Of a stretch of 64,000 nucleotides of DNA, positions 54,606-63,400 are shown piece after piece (the first letter of the stretch is position 1; each line of letters starts with the position of its first letter). This stretch comes from Breznakia pachnodae (GTDB taxonomy: Bacteria > Bacillota_I > Bacilli_A > Erysipelotrichales > Erysipelotrichaceae): NCBI RefSeq assembly GCF_030814225.1, contig NZ_JAUSUR010000005.1, positions 1 to 64,000 on the forward strand. Reading direction: 5' to 3'. The notes under the pieces were generated by a model. That model ran no database searches. It was not told where the DNA came from and saw nothing but the letters and a program-made list of their open reading frames with translations. The position numbers and the translations under genes are program-made.

Positions 54606-55451
54606 TTATTCAAATACAGGTACTACAGTTCCCTTATATGTTTCTTCAATAAATTCTTTTGTTTCTTTACTTGTTAATGCTTTTACTAATGCTTTTGTTT
54701 TATCACTATCTTCATTACCTACTTTTACAACTAATACATTTTTATATGCTTCTGCCATATCACTATCAGTAGCTTCTGTTGTGATGACTTTATCAGTCAC
54801 TTCAAATGTAAGAGCATAGTTTCCATTAATTACTGCATAATCAACATCTGGTAATGCTGTTGGAATTCCTGAAGCCACAATTTCTTTAATTTCAATATTT
54901 TTAGGATTACTAGTAATATCAGCTGTAGTAGCATTTATTCCTGCATCTTCTTTTAATTCAATGATTCCCTTTGCTGCTAATAACTGAAGTGCACGTGCTT
55001 CATTTGTAGCGTCATCTGGTACAGCAATAACTGCGCCTTCTTTTACATCATCAATTGAGAAATCATCATTCTTTTCGGTTGTATCATTACTATAAATTCC
55101 TAATGGTTCAAAATGAATATCAGCTACATCTGTTAAATCAGTTCCATTGCTTGCATTAAATTCATTTAAATATGTAATATGTTGGAAGAAGTTAGCATCA
55201 TATTCACCTTCATCAACAGTAGTATTTGGTAAGATATAGTCATCAAATACAGTTACTTCTATCTTGTATCCTTCTTCTTCTAATTGATCTTTTAAACTAT
55301 TTAAGATTTCCGCATGTGGCACTTCTGATGCTGCCACTTTTATTACTTCTAATTCTTTTTCATCATTATCTTTTGCTGTTTCATCATCACTTGATCCACA
55401 ACCTGTTAATACCAAACCACAAACTAACACTAAACTAAATAACTTTTTCAT
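54606..55451 (-). CDS. metQ: Methionine ABC transporter substrate-binding lipoprotein MetQ
   Basis: This is the extracellular binding protein for methionine (NlpA/MetQ family). The 281-residue precursor has a lipoprotein signal with lipobox LTGCG (Cys18 lipidated after cleavage), an acidic linker, and a binding domain with VAASEVPHAEILN, YDANFFQHITYLNEFN and PDVDYAVINGNYAL motifs. It is the last gene of metN-metI-metQ, 13 bases after metI. Confidence 0.95.
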   Translation of the reverse strand: MKKLFSLVLVCGLVLTGCGSSDDETAKDNDEKELEVIKVAASEVPHAEILNSLKDQLEEEGYKIEVTVFDDYILPNTTVDEGEYDANFFQHITYLNEFNASNGTDLTDVADIHFEPLGIYSNDTTEKNDDFSIDDVKEGAVIAVPDDATNEARALQLLAAKGIIELKEDAGINATTADITSNPKNIEIKEIVASGIPTALPDVDYAVINGNYALTFEVTDKVITTEATDSDMAEAYKNVLVVKVGNEDSDKTKALVKALTSKETKEFIEETYKGTVVPVFE

Positions 55452-55463
55452 GTCTATATCCTC

Positions 55464-56213
55464 CTAATGTGTTGTTTTCTTTTCTATATAATTACCGATT
55501 ACTTGTATTAGAGTTACAATAATCAATATAACGATTACGGTTACCCATGTAGCATCTCCCATTTGTCTGCTCCATCCATAGCGGATTGCGAAGTTACCTA
55601 ATCCTCCCCCACCAACTTGACCAGCCATTGCTGTTAATCCAAGTAGCGAGATAAGAGTAATGGTAATTCCTCTTACGATTCCAGGGATACTTTCTTTTAA
55701 ATATACTCTAACTATAATTTGCAATGGACTGTTCCCCATCGCTTCACTTGCTTCAATTAACCCTTTGTCTACTTCACTCATTGCTGACTCTATCTGGCGA
55801 GCAAAGAATGGTACCGTTCCAAAGATTAACGGAATATACATTCCTTCAATTCCAATAATTGTTCCTACTACAAGTCTTGAGACTGCAATAAGTAATGCAA
55901 TCAGAATGATGAATGGAACTGAACGAAAGAAGTTAATGAATTTATCTACAATAAAGTAAACAATTCGATTCTCCATAATTCCACCTTTTCTAGTCACCAT
56001 ACTTACAACTCCCAAGATCATTCCAAAGATTAGAGCAAAGATACCTGGAACAATCGTCATCTGTAATGTAGCATACACTGCTTCAACAAACTCTTTTACC
56101 ATGGCTTCATTGTACATGTTGTCCATTGATAGGAATTGATTGATAAACCCAAACACCTGCATCAGTACTGTTTGGAAGAAATTTGAAATTGCTGATCCAA
56201 TTGTATCTATCAT
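55464..56213 (-). CDS. metI: Methionine ABC transporter permease MetI
   Basis: The 249-residue membrane protein has five to six helices and the permease EAA-type loop EASEAMGNSPLQIIVRVYLKESIPGIVRG (about residues 155-183) that contacts MetN. Its N-terminus is somewhat extended compared with the usual about 220 residues. It overlaps metN by four bases. Confidence 0.95.
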   Translation of the reverse strand: MIDTIGSAISNFFQTVLMQVFGFINQFLSMDNMYNEAMVKEFVEAVYATLQMTIVPGIFALIFGMILGVVSMVTRKGGIMENRIVYFIVDKFINFFRSVPFIILIALLIAVSRLVVGTIIGIEGMYIPLIFGTVPFFARQIESAMSEVDKGLIEASEAMGNSPLQIIVRVYLKESIPGIVRGITITLISLLGLTAMAGQVGGGGLGNFAIRYGWSRQMGDATWVTVIVILIIVTLIQVIGNYIEKKTTH

Positions 56214-57244
56214 TTCAACACCTCCACTTTTACACCTTGCTCTTTCACGTAATTGATTGAAGCATTTACATCATCTTTATTACCTTTTACTTTTATAACC
56301 AAATTACCAAGTGGCTGGTTTGACAGTACTTCAACATTTCCAAAAATAATATTAAATTCAACATTGAACTTCTTTACCAGATTCGCCATTAGAGCCTCTT
56401 TTGTATTTGATGATGAATATACTAATCGAAGCATTACTTCATCACTCTCTAACTGTACCAAAGGATTCCCTTCTTCAATCATTTCATAAATCTGATGAAT
56501 CGAAGTTGTTGTATTGATGAAATTCTTTGTGACTTCACTTTTTGGATTTGCAAAGATATCAATAATACCACCTTCTTCAACCACATGACCATTTTCCATA
56601 ATCGCAACCTTATTACAGATTGCCTTCACAACAGCCATCTCATGCGTAATGATTACAATCGTAATCTTTAACTTTTCATTTAAATCTTTCAATAAAGCTA
56701 AAATCGATTGTGTTGTCTGAGGGTCCAGTGCACTTGTTGCCTCATCACACAGCAGAATCGTTGGATCATTTGCCAAAGCTCTTGCAATTGCAACTCTTTG
56801 TTTCTGACCTCCAGATAACTGAGAAGGATATGCATGTTCCTTGTCAGTTAACTCAACCAGATTCAATAACTCTTTCACTTTTGCTTGGATTTCAGTTTTA
56901 CTTAATCCACTTCCCTTTAAAGGAAAAGCAATATTTTGAGCTACCGTACGTGATCTCATTAAATTGAAGTGCTGGAAAATCATTCCAATCTTCTTTCTTT
57001 CTTCTCTTAACTCTTTTGGCTTTAATTCTAAAAGATTTTTTCCATTGACCCAAACTTCTCCGTTTGTTGGTCGTTCCAATAAATTAATACAACGAATCAG
57101 AGTACTTTTACCTGCACCACTAAATCCTATTACCCCAAAGATATCTCGTTCTTCTACATGCAGTGAAACGTCTTTCACTGCATGAACGTCTTGTTCTTTA
57201 GTTTTGAAGATTTTGGTGATGTTTTTTAATTCAATCTTATTCAT
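56210..57244 (-). CDS. metN: Methionine ABC transporter ATP-binding protein MetN
   Basis: The 344-residue ATPase has Walker A GFSGAGKST (about residues 38-46), the Q-loop, signature LSGGQKQR (about residues 142-149), Walker B ILLCDEATSALD (about residues 160-171) and an H-loop (ITHEM). A C-terminal NIL domain (about residues 265-343) is the methionine-binding regulatory part of the MetN family, so substrate inhibition is expected. A Met T-box leader lies upstream. Confidence 0.96.
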   Translation of the reverse strand: MNKIELKNITKIFKTKEQDVHAVKDVSLHVEERDIFGVIGFSGAGKSTLIRCINLLERPTNGEVWVNGKNLLELKPKELREERKKIGMIFQHFNLMRSRTVAQNIAFPLKGSGLSKTEIQAKVKELLNLVELTDKEHAYPSQLSGGQKQRVAIARALANDPTILLCDEATSALDPQTTQSILALLKDLNEKLKITIVIITHEMAVVKAICNKVAIMENGHVVEEGGIIDIFANPKSEVTKNFINTTTSIHQIYEMIEEGNPLVQLESDEVMLRLVYSSSNTKEALMANLVKKFNVEFNIIFGNVEVLSNQPLGNLVIKVKGNKDDVNASINYVKEQGVKVEVLK

Positions 57245-57262
57245 AGTTAACCCCCATAAAAT

Positions 57263-57515
57263 AAAAAAAACATTCTCCCAAAGGACGAATGCATCGTGTT
57301 ACCACCTTATTTTACCACTATATCGCTATAGCAGCCTCTTCAAGTACTATCATACTCTATCACAGTAACGGGTGAAACCGACATAACCTAAAGATAACTC
57401 ATTCGATTATGTAACTCCAAGACCATTTTCAATAAACTACTGACCTTATCCATTTTCACCAGACTGGACTCTCTACGAAGGTTTTGGTAAATCTACTCTT
57501 CTCTTCATCGTTTTT
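57263..57515 (-). ncRNA. T-box leader controlling metNIQ (methionine)
   Basis: On the minus strand the T-box element AAGGTGGTAACACG (within 57295-57309), a terminator stem (57271-57279 with 57283-57291) and a U-run (57263-57270) precede metN. The specifier loop reads TTGAAAATGGTC, with ATG at 57424-57426, which indicates methionine. Stem I also has AGAGAG (about 57470) and CTGGTGAAAATGG elements. Thus uncharged tRNA-Met would raise methionine uptake. Together with its promoter it fills the 388-base gap between metN and the hydrolase gene. Confidence 0.9.
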
Positions 57516-57528
57516 AATTTATGGCTAA

Positions 57529-57557
57529 ATAATAACCATTATTTTCAAAGTTGTCAA
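57529..57557 (-). promoter_or_regulatory. Promoter of the metNIQ T-box transcript
   Basis: TTGACA (57552-57557) and TATTAT (57529-57534) on the minus strand are 17 bases apart and lie directly upstream of stem I. Confidence 0.75.
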
Positions 57558-57632
57558 CCATTATCACAAAAAAATCGTAAAAATTTAATTCTTGTGATAT
57601 TTATGCGATAATATTCCTATAGAGGTGATATC

Positions 57633-58361
57633 GTGTTAGAAGCAATTAAATCAATATGGAAAAAGAAACCACTGGTATTATGTATTCATGGTTTTGGTCA
57701 TCGTCGAAGTACAGAATACAATAACTTTAAACTATGGGGTGAAAAAGAATTTGAGTTTGTAACCTTTGATATTTTTGATGTTGATGACGATGATGATACC
57801 AATTCAGACGAATGGATTGAACGATGCGAAGAAAAGATGGAAGAACTTTTGAAAACAAAGCGTGATGTTTATGTAATTGGTTTCTCTATGGGAGGTGTAA
57901 TTGCATCTTACTTAGCCAGTAAATACAATGTGAAGAAACTATTTTTAATATCTCCTGCATTTGAGTTTATCAATGTAAGAAGTGTATTAAGTGCAATCAC
58001 ACAGATGATTAACAATCAGACTCCACCACTTACTATGAGCAATAAACAGACATCCTGTTTTATGGAGGTTGTTGCCAAGTGTAAAGATTCCATCAACTTA
58101 GTTATCTGCCCTACCTTAATGGTACATGGAGATAACGATGATGTAATTTCCGTTCGCAGCAGTATTAATAATTTCAGTAGAATACAACATAATATGAAAC
58201 GTCTGATTATCTTGCATGGTGGTCCACATCGACTGATGTTGGATACCCATACCAACAATGAAGTATATCAATTATTTAAGCTATTTATGAATAATCAAAT
58301 TATTACTTATCATCCACAGCAGGCGGATGATCCGTATGGCAAAATAGAGAATTCCAATTAA
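57633..58361 (+). CDS. Alpha/beta hydrolase family protein
   Basis: The 242-residue protein has the hydrolase fold: oxyanion region LCIHGFGHRR (about residues 16-25), nucleophile elbow GFSMGG (about residues 84-89, Ser86), acid in VHGDNDDVIS (about residues 170-179) and His in GGPHRLM (about residue 199). An esterase or lipase-type role is likely; the substrate is unknown. A run of Asp (about residues 51-55) is unusual. Translation starts at GTG with AGAGGTGAT upstream. Confidence 0.82.
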   Translation: MLEAIKSIWKKKPLVLCIHGFGHRRSTEYNNFKLWGEKEFEFVTFDIFDVDDDDDTNSDEWIERCEEKMEELLKTKRDVYVIGFSMGGVIASYLASKYNVKKLFLISPAFEFINVRSVLSAITQMINNQTPPLTMSNKQTSCFMEVVAKCKDSINLVICPTLMVHGDNDDVISVRSSINNFSRIQHNMKRLIILHGGPHRLMLDTHTNNEVYQLFKLFMNNQIITYHPQQADDPYGKIENSN

Positions 58362-58375
58362 GGAATTCTCTATTT
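58342..58375. terminator. Bidirectional terminator between hydrolase and membrane protein genes
   Basis: Bases 58342-58355 and 58362-58375 form a perfect 14-pair stem with a six-base loop that contains the end of the hydrolase stop codon. Both convergent genes end in it. Confidence 0.8.
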
Positions 58376-59005
58376 CTTTATATTCAGGTTGTAAAATTTC
58401 TCATAGATATTTGTAATAAAATTACCTTTTCCACTACGATATCTTTGAATGATAAATAATGTTGCAATTAACCCACCAATGATACAGACTCCAATATCAC
58501 CCATGGAATCATGTACTCCTGAACTATAGTGGTTAATCGCATCATAATCGGCTATTAATAAGCAAAGATATTCGTATTGTTCCCATAAAGCAGCAATTGA
58601 AATGTTTACTGCATTTACAAATATCAATAGCAATGGTACATCTTTCTTATCAGCAAATGCAACTTTTTTTAGTGAACAGAATAAGATATATCCAAACAAT
58701 ATACCAAGCACTCCACTGAAGGTGTGTGCAAGCTTATCCCAAAAGATATATAGTTTATAGAAACGTAATGAACTACCAAACAATGATGCAATTGCAATGA
58801 AAACTAATGTTAATGTATATATTTCATATACTGGTTTCCATTTCATAATTTTAAACGCTAATGGTGCAACCACCATTAAGGCAGCTGATACAAAGCACAT
58901 AAACATCGCCTGTGAATATCCATTTGCGATATTGTAGTAAACTGCATAAGCAAGTATTGCAACATAAGCAGTTAGCGTTATATAGTATCCCTTCTTTGCA
59001 TTCAT
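58370..59005 (-). CDS. YjdF/DUF2238-like membrane protein
   Basis: The 211-residue protein has six to seven membrane helices. Conserved polar positions fit the DUF2238/YjdF family: WDKLAHTFSG (about residues 89-98), ALWEQYEY (about residues 138-145) and HDSMGDIGVCIIGG (about residues 165-178). The function of the family is not known. The start follows the pncB stop by one base and has no strong ribosome binding site, so translation probably depends on pncB. Confidence 0.7.
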   Translation of the reverse strand: MNAKKGYYITLTAYVAILAYAVYYNIANGYSQAMFMCFVSAALMVVAPLAFKIMKWKPVYEIYTLTLVFIAIASLFGSSLRFYKLYIFWDKLAHTFSGVLGILFGYILFCSLKKVAFADKKDVPLLLIFVNAVNISIAALWEQYEYLCLLIADYDAINHYSSGVHDSMGDIGVCIIGGLIATLFIIQRYRSGKGNFITNIYEKFYNLNIKK

Positions 59006-59006
59006 A

Positions 59007-60482
59007 TTATTTTCTCACATTTTCTAGCATACTAAGTTTTAAGTCTAATAGTTTCTTTGTAAGATCCACATAATATTCTTGTGGAAATTCAAAACGGTAG
59101 ATTTCATCCCACATGGAAGCTCTACTTTCTTCACTGAATGTACGAATTTCTTCAATTGTTGGACAATCATATACTAATTTTCCATCAACAAAGATTGGTA
59201 CTAAAAGTTTCTTTACATAATAACTACCAGCTTCCAGTGTTTTAAATTTCCAAACATTCTGAGGATGGTAAATAGTTAAATCTTCTGCTTCATCAAGTAC
59301 TTCATCATATAGAGCAAGAATATCTGCTACTGCTTTATTTGAAGTTTTATCATAAATACGATATAACTCTTTCTTTCCTGGATTCGTCAATTTTCCAACA
59401 TTGTCACTTACTTTTATCTTAGGAATATATTCCCCATCCACTAATAAAGAACTAAGTTTATATACTCCTCCAAATACTGGTGAACTCTTTGAACAAATCA
59501 GATTCTCACCAACTCCGAAAGAATCAATCTGAGCACCCTGCTCAATTAATGATTTTATAATATATTCATCAAATGAATTACTGGCAATAATCTTACAATC
59601 TTCTAAACCAGCTGCATCCAGTTCTTCACGAATCTTCTTTGATAAGTAGGCAATATCTCCACTGTCAATACGCACACTATCCAAACGATACCCTTTTGGA
59701 ATCAAATATTCATGAGCCAATCGAATAGCATTCTTAAGTCCACTGCGAAGCGTATCATATGTATCTAACAACAATGAAGTTGAGTCCGGATAGTTTTTCG
59801 CATAAGAAAGAAATGCATCATATTCATTATCATGACTTTGAATAAAACTATGTGCCATCGTTCCACTTACTGGGATTTCAAACAACTGACCAGCTGCTAC
59901 ATTGGAACTTGCTCCTACACCACCAATATAAGCAGCACGAGCTCCATAATTGGCTGCGTCGAAGTTGTGGGCTCTACGTGCACCAAACTCCATCACAGAC
60001 CTTCCTTTAGCAGCACGAACTACACGGTTCGCTTTTGTTGCTATTAGAGTCTGATGATTCACTGCAAGTAAAATTGCTGTTTCCACAATCTGTGCTTCTA
60101 TAATCTTTGCCTCTACACGAATTAATGGTTCATTAGGAAACACAACTGTTCCTTCTTTTACTGAATGAATGTTTCCAGTAAATATAAAATGACGTAAATA
60201 ATCTAAAAATTCATCACTAAATTTATTTAAACTTTTTAAATAATATATATCAGATTCACTAAAGTGCAGATTCTGGATAAACCCAATTACCTGCTCCAAC
60301 CCTGAAAATAAAGCAAACCCTGCATTATCAGGATTCTTACGATAAAACAAATCAAAGGTAACTACCTGATCTTTTTTACCTTCATTAAAGTAAACCTGTG
60401 CCATTGTTAATTCATATAAATCCATTACCATACTAAGATTTCGTGGATCACGAAAATCAAACTTTAAATCATAAGTTTCCAT
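59007..60482 (-). CDS. pncB: Nicotinate phosphoribosyltransferase
   Basis: The enzyme converts nicotinate and PRPP to nicotinate mononucleotide in NAD salvage. The 491-residue protein has MDLYELTMAQVYF near the N-terminus, EFGARRAHNFDAANYGARAAYIGG (about residues 166-189), and SGDIAYLSKKIREELDAAG, IIASNSFDEYII and DSFGVGENLI (about residues 275-335), typical of the family. It sits three bases after pncA, forming a two-step salvage unit. Confidence 0.96.
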   Translation of the reverse strand: METYDLKFDFRDPRNLSMVMDLYELTMAQVYFNEGKKDQVVTFDLFYRKNPDNAGFALFSGLEQVIGFIQNLHFSESDIYYLKSLNKFSDEFLDYLRHFIFTGNIHSVKEGTVVFPNEPLIRVEAKIIEAQIVETAILLAVNHQTLIATKANRVVRAAKGRSVMEFGARRAHNFDAANYGARAAYIGGVGASSNVAAGQLFEIPVSGTMAHSFIQSHDNEYDAFLSYAKNYPDSTSLLLDTYDTLRSGLKNAIRLAHEYLIPKGYRLDSVRIDSGDIAYLSKKIREELDAAGLEDCKIIASNSFDEYIIKSLIEQGAQIDSFGVGENLICSKSSPVFGGVYKLSSLLVDGEYIPKIKVSDNVGKLTNPGKKELYRIYDKTSNKAVADILALYDEVLDEAEDLTIYHPQNVWKFKTLEAGSYYVKKLLVPIFVDGKLVYDCPTIEEIRTFSEESRASMWDEIYRFEFPQEYYVDLTKKLLDLKLSMLENVRK

Positions 60483-60485
60483 CTT

Positions 60486-61097
60486 TCACCTCACGTTTAC
60501 AACATCAATACCATTTGACATCATTAATTTACATGCTATTTCATTCATTTCAAGTTGGTCATGAACCTTGTCTGCATGAAACGTTTCAATCATATTTACT
60601 GGTACAATGATTCTCTTCTTATCCATATTAAACTCATTTAAGAATGTCTGAAAAGCCAGTGCAAACTGTAATACACAGATATCACTGCAACATCCTACAA
60701 TAATATAGTCATTATAACTTAATAATAATTCTTCTAATTGATCCTGAAAATCTTTAGAGACAAATGTATTTGTTGAATTCTTATAAATCACATCATCTAC
60801 ATAGCCCTTCAGTTCATCAATCACCTGAGATTCTTCTGTATTCTCAATACAGTGAATTGGATACGCCTGAAACTCTCTGGCATCCAGGTTATGTGAATCA
60901 CAGACAAATATATGATCTTTCGTTTGCTTTAAAAGATTCTTTATTGGTTCAACAATACTCATTATTGAAGAATCACTCAATGCTCCTTCTTTAATAAAAC
61001 CATTGATCATATCAACCACAAATACCATTGGTTGAGAAAAATCATTTATTTCAGCAACTGCAATTTCCTTTTCCATTGATTTAGAAATCTTTGCCAT
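60486..61097 (-). CDS. pncA: Isochorismatase-fold hydrolase, probable nicotinamidase
   Basis: The 203-residue protein has the cysteine hydrolase triad: Asp in FVVDMINGF (about residue 29), Lys in IYKNSTNTF (about residue 110) and Cys in VGCCSDICV. A metal-site-like Asp-x-His (CDSHN) and a later His (YPIHC) match nicotinamidases. Its position before pncB indicates that it makes nicotinate from nicotinamide. A pyrazinamidase-type assignment from sequence alone would be less certain. Confidence 0.88.
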   Translation of the reverse strand: MAKISKSMEKEIAVAEINDFSQPMVFVVDMINGFIKEGALSDSSIMSIVEPIKNLLKQTKDHIFVCDSHNLDAREFQAYPIHCIENTEESQVIDELKGYVDDVIYKNSTNTFVSKDFQDQLEELLLSYNDYIIVGCCSDICVLQFALAFQTFLNEFNMDKKRIIVPVNMIETFHADKVHDQLEMNEIACKLMMSNGIDVVNVR

Positions 61098-61154
61098 CTT
61101 TTCACCTTCTATCTATTAGTATTATTATACACGAAAGTAACAGAATATTGGATA

Positions 61155-61187
61155 TAAAAAAAAGAGGAATCATAAATCCTCTTTTAT
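61155..61187 (-). terminator. Terminator of the XRE regulator gene
   Basis: AAAAGAGGA (61160-61168) and TCCTCTTTT (61177-61185) form a nine-pair stem with an A-run giving U on the minus transcript, just beyond the stop codon at 61192. Confidence 0.8.
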
Positions 61188-61191
61188 TGCC

Positions 61192-61440
61192 CTAACTTTC
61201 TCTTTTTCCTGTCTTTTGATAATATTCGCTTAAAGCGATATTATCTCCTAAAAAAATATGATCTACTGGAACATTATACAATTTAGAAAGTGACTTTAAA
61301 TCTAATCCATTTGGTATACTTCGTCCACATTCCCAGTTCTTAATTGTTCGCTCTGTTTTGCCAATAGAGTCTGCAACTTCCCTGATTTTCATGTTCGAAT
61401 TTACCCTACAAGCCTTCAGTGTCATCATGATATCAGTCAT
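61192..61440 (-). CDS. XRE-family helix-turn-helix regulator
   Basis: The 82-residue protein has an HTH domain: MKIREVADSIGKTERTIKNWECGRSIPNGLDLKSLSKLYNV (about residues 17-57). It has a consensus promoter and is divergent from an HTH/S24-like regulator, a layout like Cro/CI pairs. No phage genes are nearby. Target genes are unknown. Confidence 0.85.
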   Translation of the reverse strand: MTDIMMTLKACRVNSNMKIREVADSIGKTERTIKNWECGRSIPNGLDLKSLSKLYNVPVDHIFLGDNIALSEYYQKTGKRES

Positions 61441-61463
61441 TCAAAATCCCTCCTTATGGTTTA

Positions 61464-61491
61464 ATTATAACCACTAAAAAACGCTTGTCAA
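61464..61491 (-). promoter_or_regulatory. Promoter of the XRE gene, with a small dyad over the -10
   Basis: TTGACA (61486-61491) and TATAAT (61464-61469) on the minus strand are 16 bases apart. A GGTT/AACC dyad (61459-61473) overlaps the -10. On the plus strand a TATAAT near 61551 may serve the divergent gene, without a clear -35. Confidence 0.6.
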
Positions 61492-61569
61492 TTCTTCAGA
61501 AACAACTTTCACTTTTGCAGTATATCTTTTCACTTTTTTCCTGTATAATGACACTAGGTGGAGGGTGTT

Positions 61570-62136
61570 ATGGACTCAAAAAGTAACTCGAGAATTAAGT
61601 TCGCGGAGAACCTAAAGTACTACATGAAACGTGATGAAAAACGACAAAAAGATATTAGTAATGATTTAGGTATTGCCAACAGTTTGGTATCTGAATGGGT
61701 CAAGGGCAAAAAGTATCCCAGAATCGAAAACATGAAGAAATTAGCTGATTACTTTAATGTAACAATTAGTGATTTAGTTGATGATAAAGAAAAAGATCTT
61801 TTTTATTCACTTCCAGTTTATTCAAAGACTATGGAAATAAATGATAATAGTAATACTTATCGCACAGAATATCATGATGCATTTCAATTCCATATTGAAG
61901 ATAGCCACATGGAACCTGAATTTAAGAAAGATGATCTTATAGTCGCCGAAAAGAAAAGCACTTATACAAAAGATTGCTTTGTAATTGCCAAACGTAAAAA
62001 TCTACTGGCGGTTTATAAGTACAATCATAAAAATAAGACAATCGAAACATTGAAACCTAAAAACGTATATTCAATTGACAATACTACAACATTAGTTGCT
62101 GAGATAATTGAACTACGACGTAAACCCAAAGTATAA
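61570..62136 (+). CDS. HTH repressor with S24/LexA-like C-terminal domain lacking the catalytic Ser
   Basis: The 188-residue protein has an N-terminal HTH (RQKDISNDLGIANSLVSEWVKGKKYP, about residues 25-50) and a C-terminal domain like the S24 part of CI/LexA repressors (about 90-185). The segment corresponding to the catalytic GxSMxP reads IEDSHMEPEF: the aligned Ser position is His. Self-cleavage upon DNA damage is therefore unlikely, though a one-residue shift could also bring a Ser near. The start ATG 61570 follows GGAGG; the earlier GTG overlaps that site. Confidence 0.8.
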   Translation: MDSKSNSRIKFAENLKYYMKRDEKRQKDISNDLGIANSLVSEWVKGKKYPRIENMKKLADYFNVTISDLVDDKEKDLFYSLPVYSKTMEINDNSNTYRTEYHDAFQFHIEDSHMEPEFKKDDLIVAEKKSTYTKDCFVIAKRKNLLAVYKYNHKNKTIETLKPKNVYSIDNTTTLVAEIIELRRKPKV

Positions 62137-62139
62137 AAC

Positions 62140-62167
62140 TGCCCCTGTGAGTTATTCACAGGGGTTT
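62140..62167. terminator. Bidirectional terminator between HTH repressor and AlkC-like gene
   Basis: CCCCTGTGA (62142-62150) and TCACAGGGG (62156-62164) form a nine-pair GC-rich stem with loop GTTAT; T-runs flank each side. It spans the end of the convergent alkC-like gene. Confidence 0.75.
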
Positions 62168-63264
62168 ACTGTAATAGTTATTGATGTAGTTTCTTTACCA
62201 TTCACAAGAAGTGTAAATCGATGTTTTCCAGGATAATGAATACGTGTCGATAAATCAAGCCATGAATATTTCTTACAACCCTCTAAAACAACCTTTCCAA
62301 TAATTTTTTGATCTTTTAAATGAAAGATCTTTTTTGATGTTGTCTTGTTTGCTTTCACAAACTCTACTGCTAACCCAAGTTTTACTTTTATCTCACTATC
62401 ACTTTGTACAGTTACTTTATAATTTAAAATACTTGTATCTTTGTTAATTACAGCTTTCTTTTCACACACCTTTAAAGTTGCTTTGCTAACTTTAATTGGA
62501 ACATCTTCACAGGCATATCCCATTAACTTCATTACTTCAGGGTGCCCATGTTTACGCAAGGTTCTGGTACCATGTTGCAGAATCCATGCAACTTCAGGAT
62601 TATCCATTCCCCACTCCTCAATAATTTCAACTACAGTTTCTGGAATATCCTTAGCTAAGTCATTAATATTGTTTGCAACACTTCTTCTGACATATAGCGA
62701 TTCATCATTCTTTAGTCTACTTAAAATCGCAACAATTTTATCAGTATGCGTAAACAAATCTTCTACTTGCTTCCCCCATGGTAAACGAGGACGAATCCCC
62801 TCGCTGGATAATCTACGTAAATGCTCATTTTTACTCTTGCTCCATTTTTCCATCTGTTTCATTGTTTTCTTGAAATCATAAGTTAAAAAGGTTCGGATTG
62901 CAAACTCTGCCGAATTCTTTTTCGTAAACTTTTCCATTGCTTTCATCGAAGCACTCCACTGCTCTTTTGAACATCCATATAAACTTACATAGTCGTTTAA
63001 AAATATATAATAAAATCCATCAATACGAATTGGTAATTGATCTAACACCGTAATAGATTGCTCATAACTTAAATCACTATTATCGTGATAACCTTTCGCA
63101 ATCGTTATCATTCTTTCTCTTAATGTTTGTTCTTCCCATTGTTCACCTTCAAAACACTTTAAAAAGTTGTTTTTCTTAAATGTGTTATCAAATTGTGAAA
63201 AATCTTCTGCTAATTGTTGCAAGAAAGGTTCATCATAATGATCTTTTAATTTTTTCATACTCAT
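62152..63264 (-). CDS. DNA alkylation repair protein, AlkC-like with C-terminal Ig-like domain
   Basis: AlkC/AlkD-type glycosylases use HEAT-like repeats to remove N3-methyladenine and related lesions. The 370-residue protein has a helical repeat part (about 1-260) with the AlkC signature HLRRLSSEGIRPRLPWG (about residues 149-165), DESLYVRRSVANNINDLAKD and WILQHGTRTL, then a beta-rich domain (about 262-368) that looks immunoglobulin-like, as in one AlkC subfamily. It is monocistronic and convergent with the HTH repressor. Confidence 0.85.
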   Translation of the reverse strand: MSMKKLKDHYDEPFLQQLAEDFSQFDNTFKKNNFLKCFEGEQWEEQTLRERMITIAKGYHDNSDLSYEQSITVLDQLPIRIDGFYYIFLNDYVSLYGCSKEQWSASMKAMEKFTKKNSAEFAIRTFLTYDFKKTMKQMEKWSKSKNEHLRRLSSEGIRPRLPWGKQVEDLFTHTDKIVAILSRLKNDESLYVRRSVANNINDLAKDIPETVVEIIEEWGMDNPEVAWILQHGTRTLRKHGHPEVMKLMGYACEDVPIKVSKATLKVCEKKAVINKDTSILNYKVTVQSDSEIKVKLGLAVEFVKANKTTSKKIFHLKDQKIIGKVVLEGCKKYSWLDLSTRIHYPGKHRFTLLVNGKETTSITITVNPCE

Positions 63265-63400
63265 ACACGATACCTCATACCAGCCATTCTACCATATTCG
63301 CTAGTATTGTGTGAAAAGTTGTGAAATATAAAAAAGGCTTTAATTTTTGCCTATTTATCATATAATATAAATCATACATCAAATAGAAAGGATGAGTTAA

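Noticed and set aside
61192..62136. A prophage lysogeny module
   Set aside because: The Cro/CI-like pair has no integrase, phage structural genes or attachment-site repeats around it.
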